Positions 22,655 to 33,949 of a stretch of DNA of 64,000 bases are shown here, one piece after another (the stretch's first letter is position 1; each line of letters starts with the position of its first letter). Below the pieces are notes generated by a model that saw only the letters and a list, made by a program, of their open reading frames with translations, made no database searches and had not been told where the DNA came from. Source of the stretch: Biomphalaria glabrata (Eukaryota; Mollusca; Gastropoda; Planorbidae); contig NC_074725.1 of assembly GCF_947242115.1 (NCBI RefSeq), positions 13,216,511 to 13,280,510 of the forward strand, in the 5' to 3' direction. The translations under genes and the position numbers were made by a program.

Positions 22655-23619
22655 AGATTCAAATTAGTAATATAGTTTAGTAATAGATATGTGTACACTA
22701 GGTAGTTGTAAATGAATATTGTACTATAAATACTTATTATTGCTCAAATAGTAATTACAGGTAATAGTAGATATATATTTTGTGCGAAACAATTGAGGTT
22801 ATGAGGTATCTTAAGTTATTCTTGGTACTTTGTCTAGTTCGTAATGTAATACTTTACTGATCAATTATGTGATTATGTATTTCTAGTATCTCCACTTGCA
22901 ATATAAAAATTTATTGCAACAAATAATTCACAATTATGTGAGCCTTATTAGTCTGATAAATAGTGATCAATGTATCAATAGTATCAAAATAGTTCAATGT
23001 GCTCAAAGTATATATTATATACAATCAATCTTGTCATAATCTCAAATCAAAATATATCCCATAGTGTATCAAGTGTGTAGTGTAGTGTTGATAATAATAA
23101 AAAATAGGTTGAAATAAGAAGTAAAATAAATATATATATTAATAAGTAATTAGACAAACATAAATACACTATAGATACTAAACAGTCTGCTTTAAAGAGA
23201 CATTACAAGATAGTAGAAATAGTAGACAAAAGAATTACAATGAGAAATAACTATGACGCAAAAGAAATTCAACAAATGTAAACAAGACAATATCAATACA
23301 AGAGTTTAACAATATGATAGATACTTGACAAAATACAAACTTAACTAATACAGCTATACGATCAAGTATTTACTTTATCTAAAGAGTCCCTACCAATACC
23401 TGGATGCTTACTTGAAGAAAAATATAAATGCTCAGACTCAATAGATAATTAAATTTAGTCCCTAAAGTCAAATGTATATATAAATACAAATGTAAACAAT
23501 GAAAAAAAATTGTGGTGTAGTTCAAAGAGAACTAATCAATATTCATTAATACTAAAGGGTAATTAAAGTTACTTCCCTTAAATATTCACTTGATGCTTGA
23601 CTTGTACATAAAGTTCCGG
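22655..23619 (-). other. Long 5' leader of the LTR element (proximal part)
   Basis: AT-rich untranslated sequence between the gag start and the tandem repeats nearer the LTR. The minus strand carries many short upstream ATGs but no notable frame. At about 1.75 kb in total the leader is long for a gypsy element. Confidence 0.55.
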
Positions 23620-23639
23620 TGATGCTCCACATAAAATAT

Positions 23640-23825
23640 GTCCACAGTACAGTTCATAAGTAATCCACTTGCTAAATCCGCAGCACAACGGTACAGTTCA
23701 TAAGTAATTCACTTGCTAAATCCACAGTATAATGTTACAGTTCATAAGTAATCCACTTGTTAAATCCACAGTACAATGTTACAGTTCATAAGTAATCCAT
23801 TTGTTAAATCCACAGTACAATGTTA
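23640..23825 (-). repeat. ~60-bp tandem repeat in leader, about 3-4 units
   Basis: The unit contains ACAGTTCATAAGTAATCCA then CTTGCTAAATCCACAGTA. Copies start near 23650, 23692, 23752 and 23782, the spacing varying because one unit is partial. Confidence 0.75.
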
Positions 23826-24104
23826 AATGATACGGTACTCAAGTTCTTGAACAATAGTAATCCATTTTCATACAGTTGCTGAAACAAATATAAATAACTA
23901 AAAATGACCATAAGTAGTGACGACAAGAGAGGTCTAAAAGTAAGAGCGCTCTCTTATTAAATGTGCTGTTAGACAGCGACAATAGGAGTGTGTCATTAGA
24001 ATTATGACGAGCACTCGATGTAGATGATTCTTGAATATGTCAGCTACTTCGACTGACCATATATCAGCTGTCTTCAAACGATGACTTGAATGACTTGTAG
24101 TACT

Positions 24105-24240
24105 AGATTTTCACCCACACCGGTTGTAGTATCACGGTTGTCTAGTTTCACCCACACAGGTTGTAAGATCAGGGTTGTCTAGTTTCACCCACACAGGTTG
24201 TAAGATCAGGGTTGTCTAGTTTCGTCCACGCAGGTTGTCT
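24105..24240 (-). repeat. ~44-bp tandem repeat in leader, about 3-4 units
   Basis: The plus-strand unit contains TTTCACCCACACAGGTTGTA then GGTTGTCTAG, repeated from 24108 to 24232 with small changes. Confidence 0.85.
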
Positions 24241-24298
24241 CAGCATATCATGTTAAAGTGACTTTGAACAATGCTGTCATAAATGTCGTTTTCGGCCG

Positions 24299-24427
24299 CT
24301 TCTGACACCATAAATGCTGTTTGCTGACACTTTTGACACTACAAATGTTTGCTGGCACTGAATGGCTTGCACTTTGGACACTTCTGACACCATTAAATGT
24401 CGTTTTCTGACAGCACTTCTGACACCA
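24299..24427 (-). repeat. Repeated primer-site-like motifs
   Basis: Plus-strand (C/A)ACTTCTGACACCA or a close variant occurs at 24299-24310, 24328-24341, 24379-24392 and 24414-24427, each followed by an AAATG-like word. The last lies next to the LTR and is the true primer site. The one at 24379 is identical over 14 bases. Confidence 0.8.
24414..24427 (-). other. Primer binding site, tRNA-Leu type
   Basis: The minus strand reads TGGTGTCAGAAGTG five bases after the 5' LTR end, complementary to the 3' end of tRNA-Leu(CAA) as I recall it. It is the same primer class as the element at 1-3402. Confidence 0.75.
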
Positions 24428-24432
24428 AGAAA

Positions 24433-24895
24433 TGTCACCGTGTTATTTTATATGTTATGAATGTGGCTGTGGTTATCAATGTAGGCGTGGTGGTGACATT
24501 GGGTTCTTGTTACAAATCACTGAATAATGAAATGACGCTGGGTGTAGCAGACACAATAAATTTAATATAACACCACATAGTGAATACACCATACAATTCG
24601 ACCCAGGAATGGTCAGTATTAATCCAACAGTAATATATCACAACTTAGTACTTATTCTATAACCAACTACTTTAAACATCTAACTCTACTGCTTATATCT
24701 TAAGTGACTCAATACAAGTGCTTGCTACAAGATTTCTATGTGGACTGACTGCCTTTAACTCTCTGGTTCACCTGAGGTCAAAAGTGTTCACCTTAGTGCA
24801 ACATGGGTTGTGAATAAGATTCACTATATGGAATTAACATACACAATACAGAATTAGGGTTTCTACTCTATGGCACCAACTTTGAGGTGGTGACA
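24433..24895 (-). repeat. 5' LTR
   Basis: A 463-bp LTR matching 18053-18521. It is followed by the 5-bp duplication ACTTT at 24896. Confidence 0.92.
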
Positions 24896-24900
24896 ACTTT

Positions 24901-27180
24901 GTATTGTTACTGCATGCTAATTAAACCTGTTTTTAATATTAACATAACACTTTGTATTTTTTTCTGTTATCTTAGTTTTTGGAAACTAGTTTTAAATATA
25001 TGCATATTAGAAAAGCCTCCTTATGATTGATGTATTATTTATGAGGTAAACTAAGGTTTAGCCTTACTAATTTGGTAATAAAGTCAATATCTTCAAAATA
25101 AACTCTTTCTCTTTGCAGTCATAACATCCATATTCTCATATTTTATAACATTTTCAGTTCCAAATGCAGTTTACAGCCAATTGATCTAGAAATGGGATCT
25201 AGATTATGAGAACTATGACTAAGAGACATCTGAGAAATAAAAAGCACATATCATCAGAATTGTAGCAAGCTTGTACCAAATTTCTCTTTTTCAGGCAAGT
25301 GGCCCTTTCCAATGTTACATTTAACTACTTTAAATTTAATTTGTTTCTTTTCATGTATGTTAAATAAGAACCAGTTTCTTACTACAGATCTATCAAAGCA
25401 AGTATATTTTTTTTCTATGTATTTGTATATTTTAATTGCATTTTTTCTTTCTTTTTTTATTGCATGCTAATTGAAAATGTTTTAAATATTTTCCTAACAA
25501 TTTAAGAATACTTGTTTTCTCTTATCTCTTAGCCTTATGGTAATTAGTTTCAAATGTATACAAAAAAACTTTAATAACTTTAATAAATTTTCTTCACTGT
25601 AACATTTAGAGAGCTAGATCCAATAGGGGATTATCTCATTATGAAGTTTAGTCAAAATCCCAGAATCTTCACTAAGACTTGTATTTGATTTATCAGCCTG
25701 TACACATTTTATTACAACTTTCAGGTTAAGATGCTGAGTATAGCTTAGTTCTCCTCAGATGTAGGTAATGAAAAGAACTACAAGTTATGGGGAACAGGAA
25801 AAATCAGTGTAGTAAGCATATCTAAAAGTTTTTTAGTCATGCCAATTCCCTTCCTGTGGTTCTCTAGCCATCAAGAATTCTGGACCTGTTTAAACATACT
25901 TTTCCATTCATCTGTCTGTTGAGCTTATAAGGCAAGTAGTTCATCTAAATGTTTTACCTTTTTTTTTTAATAAAATGTCATTTATTTTTTATGTATACTA
26001 AAGCAACAGGCAAATTATGAATATTCTAATTTTTAAATGTTTATTTGAATTCTATTTTTGGTGTTAGTGCTTGCACTGGTGAATATCAATGTTAACATAA
26101 TTTTTTTTTTTTTTTTTAGGGAACCTCAGCATTTGTGCTTTTCACTAAGCTTTTTCATCATGGATATACTTGGGCTCAATATTAGATAACATTTTGAATA
26201 TTCTTTGTCCTCTTGGCTTTTGATAATTGCTTTGAAATTTTTTACATAAAAAAAATCATTTCCGTCATTTAGCATTTAGAGTTAGGTACATATAGTCATG
26301 ATTATTGTAACAAGTTAAATAAAATTATATTTTCACATTTTTCAGATTAAGACGTTGAATAGATCTTATTCAAGAAATGGAGTGCCATACAGATTTGTAA
26401 ACCATCTTTGAGTAGTAAATATGAAGAGCAGAACTAGTAGAGACTTACTTTTTTTTCCCGAGGTCAAGGCAAAGTTTATTCTCAATAGAACATCCTACTT
26501 GAAGCACAAATATTTCAAAACTATAAAACAACAGATATTGCCTTACAAGTATAGTGGATACTTTTAAGCAATTTTTTATTAGATGCCATTTATTTGTTTA
26601 AATGCTCAGCTACTTGATATCTGGTTGAATTCAAATGATAATAATTGCATCTTAATGTGTAATTATACAATTATTTATTTAGCTTGTAGTTGTTGTTTTT
26701 TTTAATCAGTTCAAGATGTTGAGTATTGATTACTAATCAACTACTAGCCTGGAAGATAAAAGCCAAAGCTGTAAACAGACAGGCCAGGTAAATATGAATG
26801 AAGAAATTGAAACTAGAAGTAAACATCATGGTAAATCTAATTATGGGGCAAGTATTTTTCCTTCATATCTTATTTAACATAGTCAAACTATGCAATACTT
26901 ATAGGCGTAACTATTGTTTTCATAGAAACGTTATTTTAAATATCATGAGATAGTGTATTTAAGACATATTCTAGTTCAAGTTTCCATATTTAATCAGCTT
27001 AACAAGTGCACATTCGCTGCTGCCAACAGTACCAATTTGTCATCCTTGGTAATCTGCTGTCAGATGACAGTTTTCTCTTTGGCATTTTTATGAATTAAAG
27101 CTTTCAAGGCCAAAGTAAGACTTAATTTTTTTCTTTTCTTTAACTGCTAATTCTAAATTAATTTATCATTGCATGTTAAA
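24901..27180 (+). repeat. Diverged tandem array, right part
   Basis: Continues the array of 15420-17860. CAG...G-GCAAGT segments are visible at 25157-25293 and 25724-25931. Further acceptor-like starts lie near 26345 (TTTTTCAG then ATTAAGACGTTGAATAG) and 26718 (TTTAATCAG then TTCAAGATGTTGAGTA). The blocks TATGTTAAATAAGAACCAG and TTGCATGCTAATTGA recur. Spacing between starts is about 370-620 bp. It could be a multi-exon non-coding transcript grown by exon duplication or a plain diverged satellite; no protein-coding frame spans it. Confidence 0.5.
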
Positions 27181-27714
27181 AATAACTTTTTATACATTTT
27201 TCTGTGTTTTGGTCAAGCTTCAGATTTGCTTAGCATATTCCTGTACTACATATCAACAAATGTTTGATGGTCTGTCTGAGCACTATGAAGATGGGCTACA
27301 CAGTGAGGACAAAAGTTTTATTCTCATTCACCACACAAATTTTACAAAAGAAGAAAATATTAAAAGCCATAGGTATTTAGTTTGTTAGACAACTCTACTA
27401 GCTATTTGATGCACCAAGGCTAATGCATCATCATAACTAATATAATGTTAAAAGGCATTTATTAATTAAAAATTTAGGTCAATGAAATGAGATTATGTGA
27501 TCACAAACTGTTTTCAGGGTATCAGCTATCAGCAGTGCACCCCTATGATATACAAGTCTTCATTGCCAAGTCACTCTGCCAAACGGTGTGTACACCTTTC
27601 TTGCAATGGTAGTGGCCAACTTTACTGTACTTCATTGGCAGGAGTCTGGATATGTCAGCCCAAGAAGATCGAGTTTGTGTCCAAGGTTACTTATGTAATT
27701 CTCTAAGAACAATA
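27173..27714 (+). CDS. Possible two-exon secreted peptide gene, unproven
   Basis: A frame from ATG at 27173 starts with a hydrophobic leader (MLKITFYTFFCVLVKLQ, then ICLAYSC) and continues through a charged segment (YEDGLHSEDKSF, FTKEENIKSH) to a GT donor at 27386. About 130 bp later a pyrimidine tract ending TTTTCAG (27510-27516) precedes a second frame with five Cys (CTPMIY, CVHLSC, LYCTS, WICQPKK) that stops at 27706, before another donor-like AG/GTGAG at 27714. Phase is preserved only if splicing uses the AG eight bases downstream. The ATG lies in a repeated array block, so the first 17 residues may be intron. Homology is not recognised. Confidence 0.22.
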
Positions 27715-28247
27715 GGTGAGTTGAATTCTAGTGTACCAGACAAATATCTTGGAGCAAAGTGAAAAAAAAACCTGTTAATTTTAAAAGCATAACAAATCTA
27801 TTATAAAAACATAAAATGTTAGTTAGTACCAGTTTCAGACCATGTGATCTAGATAGGTAGCTTATAAGGCCTACTTGTGAAATTAGAAATTTTTAAAACT
27901 TGTACTTATACTTAATATATTTGAAGTATTTTAAAACTAGCTATATTTTTCTATTTAAGTTATTTATTTATTTGTTTGTATTAGATTTAAAATTTTTTTT
28001 ATTGATTATTATTTTTTTTTTAATTTAATTACCTCCTTTTGTTTAATAGGATAGCATTTCAAAACCTAAATATTGGAGCTGTTGGGTTAAAAACACAAAT
28101 GAATGAACTTACATTAGGCTGCATTACGTCCTAAAAATTGAAAGTAAGTAAGCAATTTGCTTCATTCTTCGTGGCACATTTATATATATAGCCAAATGAA
28201 AAGTTGAAAGCAATTTTCTTATTTAAAAAATGCCCTTCAATCCCTAG
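27715..28247. other. AT-rich interval, no gene seen
   Basis: No coding frame; plain AT-rich sequence with T-runs. Confidence 0.5.
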
Positions 28248-28512
28248 CAAAGAGAGTTCCCCTTTCAGACCTTGTGATCTATAGGGCAGATGATGTAAAG
28301 GTAATCTGTTTTTGTGGCTCACAGTTAATGAGGGTGTCATGTGGCCAGCACAACAACCAACTGCCTTTACTTTCCCCTACTAATGTCAGGTACCCATTAG
28401 AGCTGGGCAGACTCAGAGGCACCTAAAGGTCCCAAAATTAAAAATATCAGTATTCAAACCTGGGACTTCAACTTCGGAAGCTAAGTGCTTTACCGCTCAG
28501 CCACTATACCTC
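28248..28512 (-). repeat. tRNA-derived SINE, family 2
   Basis: A near full-length minus-strand copy: GTGGCTGAGCGGTAAAGCAC-like head near 28480-28500 and AATGGGTACCTGACATTAG near 28395. It ends in the AGGTCTGAAAGGGGAACTC region at 28250. Confidence 0.8.
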
Positions 28513-28962
28513 CTATCAAAAAGAGATACATTAAAAATTGACTTTAAAATACCATGAAGTCTCATAAACCTTTCTATTTTTCCATCACACAGTGAGATAG
28601 TGTGACTATTATTTGAAAACAAAATGACCATCACTAAAAAACACATTCTCTTCCTATTAATTTTTGCAGAAAAACTGAATCGCTCTGAAATAATTCAAAC
28701 TGTACAAATGTAAATATATTTCAACAAATAACGGAATTGGATTCTTTCTCCTTTGGATTAATTCAATAGTAATGTATTCTAAATATGGCATTCAAACACA
28801 AAAATGAAGAAAAGTTGTGCATCACCATCAACTTTCACTTTGCCACTTGGAGATTGAGATGATTCAAGTTACTGGAGATTGGGATGATTACGATTGTAGC
28901 TAAACATTATTTTGCTGTACAATTGCTATTTACAAATGCAACTATGTGTTAATGTGCATGGT
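28513..28962. other. AT-rich interval, no gene seen
   Basis: No coding frame or repeat recognised between the SINE and the hAT target duplication. Confidence 0.5.
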
Positions 28963-28970
28963 CTTTACAC

Positions 28971-31900
28971 TAGGGGTGCACCGGATAGTACTTTTTGATA
29001 TCCGGCCCCGGCCGGATATGACCAGATAGTAAAATTTGATATTCGGCCGGGGCCGGAGCCGGATACCTAAGTGTCTTGTTAATAGCTTGTGTTGCTGAAC
29101 ATTTTACGAAACTGTTAAATAACATACCTATATTGGTTGGTTTTATTTTTTTCCCTTTATATTGTTTTAAACTCTGTTACTGATTGATTTATTCAAACTT
29201 AACAGTATTTCTAAAAATCTGTATAGTATGAGTGTGTCTGTGTGTATGTACGATGCCACCAACTGTAAAGGATGTGTGTAGGAAGGTCAATGTAAATAAT
29301 GTTAGTATATATTTAACTAGTTACTAATGTAAATCTACTAATAAGTAAAGTGCAATCTGCCTTGTATAGTGGGACTGTGGTCGGATGTATGTGTTCATGA
29401 ATTTCAGACCAACAACCTGGTCAGATATACCTAGTGAGCCTACACATGTAGTCCTAGTGTAGTGTGTACAGTTGTTTGTGTTAACCATCAAGCATTGTTT
29501 TTTCCTTGAGCATACGCACACAATAGAGTTGGGTGTCAGTCAAAAAAGATAACACATCGGAATGGTCAGTTAAGCATATAGATAAATTATACCCGTCCAG
29601 TAGTTTGAGGTCAAGGGTTGTTGGTTTTTTTTTAAGCTCCAGCATATTGTTTCTTTGTTTGCTAGATCTAACTCCTGTACTATTATTCAATTTCTTTTAT
29701 GCAATTTTAAATTTTACTGTAAGGCTTTCCGTTATTTATTAAGTCAAAAGAATTAAACAAGGAAATTAGCTTTCTTTCAAAAGGTTTTAATACAAGGCAA
29801 AAAAATAGGCCTACACACACGCAAACATGCACATCTTTTGTTTTATTTTATTGTGCAAAGAACGTATGTAAGAAACATTAAATGCAAAGAACGTATGTTA
29901 GAAACATCTTCCTTAATTATTACTGATTTTATTTGTGGTTTCAGTAACTGTTACAAAAGGGAACGATAGTAAGCCTATGGATGTCAGGTGTGTAAAAGTC
30001 GTCCTGGCCTGATACACAGTGGCTAAGTACGCATCTTAAGTAAAAAAAATTAGTAATAACAAGGAGTTAATTGACTGTCACAAATTATTAAGAATATTGT
30101 TATCAAGTCAAGACACTTAACTGCAGGAGTAATATTCAAGTTAACACGTTAGAAAAATTATTTAACCGTAATATTTATTGACAGTGTAATATCCTTTGCT
30201 AGCATGTTGTGTTTTTTTCATTCTGGCTTAAAAATGGTCAATGTCTATCAATAAATTGTGTGTCAAGGACCAAAGAAATAAAATAAAGAGTAGGAGGTGT
30301 TTAGCTCTCCATTTAAAGATAGCCCTGGTCATGTCTTCTACAAAATAATTAGTTACTGGCTTACTGGGCTATATAATCTCGCGGTTTATGTTCTGTGTAG
30401 CTAAAGGTCACTCGTTTAGGTGTGTGTGATCTTTAGACCAGCTTTCTAATTGAGATTTATGTTCAAGTAACTCGGCACACTTGAAAAGGTGTGGCCTCTA
30501 GCCCAACCACGTGATTCAGATTTTTCTCCAAATAAGCAAACTCTTTGTCCGGATACCCGTGTAGATGTTTGGCTTGAAGTCCAGTCCACCCCCCACCCCC
30601 CAATTAAGATTAACTTCTAAGTAAACAAACATAGTTCTTTCGTGTGAGAGAGTGTCAATACGCTGACATTAAACCTACGTCCATTGTATTTAATTTGTGG
30701 TCACCTGCCTATAAAAAAAACTCAATGTGATGGACTAAACAAATAAAAGGGGTGGGAGTTGTTCATCTCTACCTCTGGAGATATACCCGCACAGCTAGAC
30801 AGACGTCTGGTCAGCATGACGTAGTTAAAGAATATAGCATTTTAACATGTTAACTAACCTACTTAAAGGTCAAGACAAATTGAAAAAAATGCCAGCCATT
30901 GCTTCTCTGTATGTCAAGCGCATTTATGATGTAAAGTTTCATTTCTATTCATATTGTTATAAACTTGGTGGTGGCACAGAGAGGGGTAGTGGTGTGTGTG
31001 TAGTCAGCCGACGCAAATCGCCCTAGGCCAGCGCTAGAGGAGCGGTCAACCGTGACGAGTTACGACGGTCAGCCGAGACAAGTGGTCAACACGGCGGTTC
31101 GGGAAGGATCGAAGGCGGTCCGGGAAGGTTCGACGTCGTGAACAGAGCTCAGGAGCGTCACGAGAGTTGTAGTCATCTGACCACCTAGAAACGTCGAGCG
31201 GCGTTCTGTCCGGTTCGAGAAGGCCAGTAGGGACCCTATATAAGAGCGGAGGCGACGCAGTCAATACGGTTGAGAAAAGGGGCTCAATACAGCAAGGTTC
31301 ACGACAGAAGGTTCAGAAAGGAGGTTTACGACAGAAGGTCCACTACAGTCCGGTCGACTACAGCACAGTTCAGCTGTGTGGTTCTGTACGGAGCATTACG
31401 ACGGTTCAGTGCGGAGTACTGTCAAGTACAGTTGAGACGGCTGGCGTCTTGATCTTGGTCTGCGATCGAGTCCGACACAACGAGCCTAGTGTGTGAAGTC
31501 AGTCCCGAACTGTTGAACCCGGTGCAAGCCCGGAACGAGACGGAGAGGCCAGTGCAAGAGTCGAAACGGCGGAACGGCTATTAACAAGAGAGATATTTGT
31601 ACAGTGTACGTGTTGCCAATTGTACAGTATTGGCTGTTACTTATTCAACTATTAAAGTGTTACGTTACTTTGGAGCCCTGAGTTGTCAAGTTCTTTAAGT
31701 TGGTGGTGTATGGTGCAGTTTGCAGAGAGCCTGGATAGTGAGATTCGTAACAATATTAAGTTATTAACATGCCTTGTCTTTATAATAAACGATGTTTGGT
31801 CCATATTCATAATGGCTCTATTTTTAAGCACATTATTTTGTTTTAATATAAACATTAATACATTCTACAACAGACATTAATGGAACGAGGTCCACTTTAT

Positions 31901-32042
31901 GCATATTAAATAGGTGTATTTTTTACTATCCGGTTTACTACCCGGTAGTGATATCCGACCGGAGCTGAATAGCACCGGATAGTAAAAAATGCTGGATATT
32001 CGGCAGAAGCCGGAGCCGGAGCGACTATCAGGTGCACCCCTA
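28971..32042 (-). mobile_element. hAT element (TAGGGGTGCACCGG family), copy 2, carrying a solo LTR
   Basis: Starts TAGGGGTGCACCGGATAG and ends ATCAGGTGCACCCCTA. The 8-bp duplication CTTTACAC is at 28963-28970 and 32043-32050. Both ends carry GC-rich CCGG-containing subterminal repeats. No transposase was recognised in any frame. Its right part is collinear in inverted orientation with 12403-13228. A solo LTR (30955-31752) has inserted in it; without it the element is about 2.27 kb. Confidence 0.9.
30955..31752 (+). mobile_element. Solo LTR (family S), copy 2, inside a hAT element
   Basis: Begins TGTTATAAACTTGG, ends ATTCGTAACA and is flanked by ATAT at 30951-30954 and 31753-31756. The other hAT copy has the uninterrupted sequence at about 12660-12685, which gives a single ATAT, so this insertion is later than the hAT. 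A TATA box (CCCTATATAAGAGCGG) lies near 31223. It is homologous to 14622-15379 with moderate divergence, including an extra ~40 bp. Confidence 0.92.
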
Positions 32043-32050
32043 CTTTACAC

Positions 32051-32872
32051 CTCAGTACTTAATTGGACAAAAAAAGGCTCTACCATTCAGCGATATGATG
32101 TACTATTGCATAAACAAGTTGACTTGAATTCATATAGATCTTCAACTAAATAAACTGTTTCAATTCTTCAATGTGTGATAGTGTGACAAAAAAACATTCA
32201 TGGTTTCTTGTGATTATGTGCAATATAAAGACATTAAGTTGACTTGAATACTCTTAAACTGTTTTATTTCTAAGGTGTGGAAAAATGTGCATTATATTTT
32301 TATGTTGGGAGTTAATGTGAAAAAAAAAATCTAATATTCCATGTGATATGATATACAATTGCATGCCAAAAATCCTAACCCTAACACATTCAATGTACAA
32401 TCAGTATAAACCTTTCCACCAAAGGAAATGCTGCCGCTCATGATGCATCTATTTAATGGGCTCCGGATATTCAACTGATGCACATTCGCAAAACAAATGT
32501 AAAAAGAAAAGATTTAATCCATTGCATAAATATAATTGAGCAGGAACATTTGGGATTGTCATTTGTATCACACTCATCTCTCATTCATTGAGACTGATTG
32601 ATCAAAATGTATTTGCAATTCCCAGTGAAATCATTCTTTGAGTGTTTAAAAAAGAAATTCATACGGATGTATAACTGTATTAGACGTCTTCATTTATATT
32701 CCGATTGAACGTTTGTAACAATAATTAAGTCACACTCAAGGAACATATGAAGGTGTCTGTCCATCAAAGGAAATATCGCAACGCACACTAATCAACATTT
32801 GCACTTGCAGACCAACTAAATAGTTGCGGAGAAAACACATTTAATTGATGACTTTACTATGTTTAGCTTAGG
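32051..32872. other. AT-rich interval, no gene seen
   Basis: No coding frame; no repeat recognised. Confidence 0.5.
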
Positions 32873-33110
32873 ACTTTTCAAAAGCGAAGACCGGACTCTT
32901 TAGCCATCTTCGTGTTCATAGGAGTGATTAACGGAGGACTTTTAAAAGCGAAGACTGGACTCCTTAGCCATCTTTGTGTTTATAGGAATGATTAACGGAG
33001 GAATTTTAAAAGTGAAGACTGGACTCCTTAGTCATCTTTGTGTTTATAGAATGATTAACGTGGGAATTTTTAAAGTGAAGACTAAACTCTTTAGCCATCT
33101 TCAAACTAAA
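32873..33110 (+). repeat. ~62-65-bp tandem repeat, about 3.7 units
   Basis: The unit runs from GGACTTTTAAAAGCGAAGAC through CTCCTTAGCCATCTTTGTG to ATGATTAACGGAG. Starts lie near 32872, 32936, 33000 and 33062. The last copies are more diverged. Confidence 0.85.
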
Positions 33111-33249
33111 TTTTCATTTGTTTGGATCTTATCTGATGGGAATTTTAAACTTAGTAATCTGCTCTTAGCTTACTTTTTTATTTTTAAGTACATTCTAAAA
33201 GAAATACAATAGATAAGGATAGAAAAAGAAGAGCAAACAATATAGAGAT

Positions 33250-33486
33250 TTGCTGAAACAATATAAAGAAAGTGAAATAAAAAAAAATATATATAAAAAG
33301 AATAAACCTGGAGATTTTGAAGGAAAGATTGTTGTTGCCAACTCAACAAAACCAATGAGTTTGTACTGCAAGCAAAAGAACTTAGAAAGTTGTGATTTTA
33401 TTGTGCTAGAAATGCACAAACTTAATAGCAGAATTTTCACTCTAAATATTAAAGCTTTCTGTGGTCGAGAGGCTAAGTGCGCTTGA
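33250..33486 (+). CDS. Open frame, hypothetical, may be spurious
   Basis: A 78-codon frame with some coding-like composition (KPGDFEGKIVVANSTKPM, then CKQKNLESCDFIVLEMHK). The last residues run into a SINE-type sequence starting near 33460, so the natural stop is not in the original sequence. No family was recognised. It could be an exon remnant or chance. Confidence 0.15.
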   Translation: MLKQYKESEIKKNIYKKNKPGDFEGKIVVANSTKPMSLYCKQKNLESCDFIVLEMHKLNSRIFTLNIKAFCGREAKCA

Positions 33487-33615
33487 ACAGCATGGGAACC
33501 AACTCCTAGATACCCCCTCCCCCCCACCGGTCCACAAATGAGATTGGACCAAAGCGCTTTGAGCATGCTATAAGCATGAAAGTAGCGCTATATAAAAGCT
33601 ATAATAATAATATTC
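33462..33615 (+). repeat. SINE fragment with CGCTATATAAA tail and (ATA)n
   Basis: Starts GTGGTCGAGAGGCTAAGTGC (tRNA-like head, also seen at 13633) and ends AGTAGCGCTATATAAAAGC followed by (ATA)n. That tail type is common in SINEs mobilised by RTE-like LINEs. Confidence 0.65.
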
Positions 33616-33949
33616 TGTACACCAGATACACTAAATAGCTAGTTATTTATAGTTTTCTGGCATAATTGAAAATCTATAAGTTCCTAAGACGTTAAAGGCT
33701 TAATAAACCTTACAATTTTTTTTCACTTGATTTGGGTAGTTATCCTTTGCTGCTGTAGTAGATGTCTTGGGTGTATTTTTTTTCTTTAAAGTTTATTCAT
33801 AAAATACTAAGTTAAAACATAAAGTGAAAGCTGCATCATCATAATAGTTTTATTTAATATGAAAAGAAAAGCAATAGAAGAATTTTTTGTTTTCAAGGCA
33901 AAAGCTTTTCTTATTTATTTTCTTATTCTTATTTAGACCAACATGATGA
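33616..33949. other. AT-rich interval, no gene seen
   Basis: Plain AT-rich sequence that ends in a pyrimidine-rich stretch (TTCTTATTCTTATTTAG) preceding the acidic repeat segment. Confidence 0.45.

Larger units (their letters stand above)
18053..24895 (-). mobile_element. Non-autonomous gypsy-type LTR element, looks whole, recent
   Basis: LTRs at 18053-18521 and 24433-24895 are nearly identical, start and end TGTCAC/GTGACA, and are flanked by the 5-bp duplication ACTTT (18048-18052 and 24896-24900). Read on the minus strand the order is 5' LTR, primer site, a ~1.75-kb leader with tandem repeats, an 806-residue gag-protease frame, a ~1.7-kb AT-rich 3' region, a purine tract and the 3' LTR. 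I see no reverse transcriptase, RNase H or integrase, so it would need pol from another element. The intact frame, clean duplication and matching LTRs indicate a recent insertion. Confidence 0.9.

Noticed and set aside
21738-22667. Plus-strand hydrophobic frames
   Set aside because: Antisense to the Gag-protease frame; the Phe/Leu/Ser-rich composition is what antisense of Glu/Lys-rich coding sequence gives.
29481-29742. Frames of 69 codons on both strands inside the hAT element at 28971-32042
   Set aside because: No BED finger or hAT dimerisation motif was recognised; both strands are open by chance.
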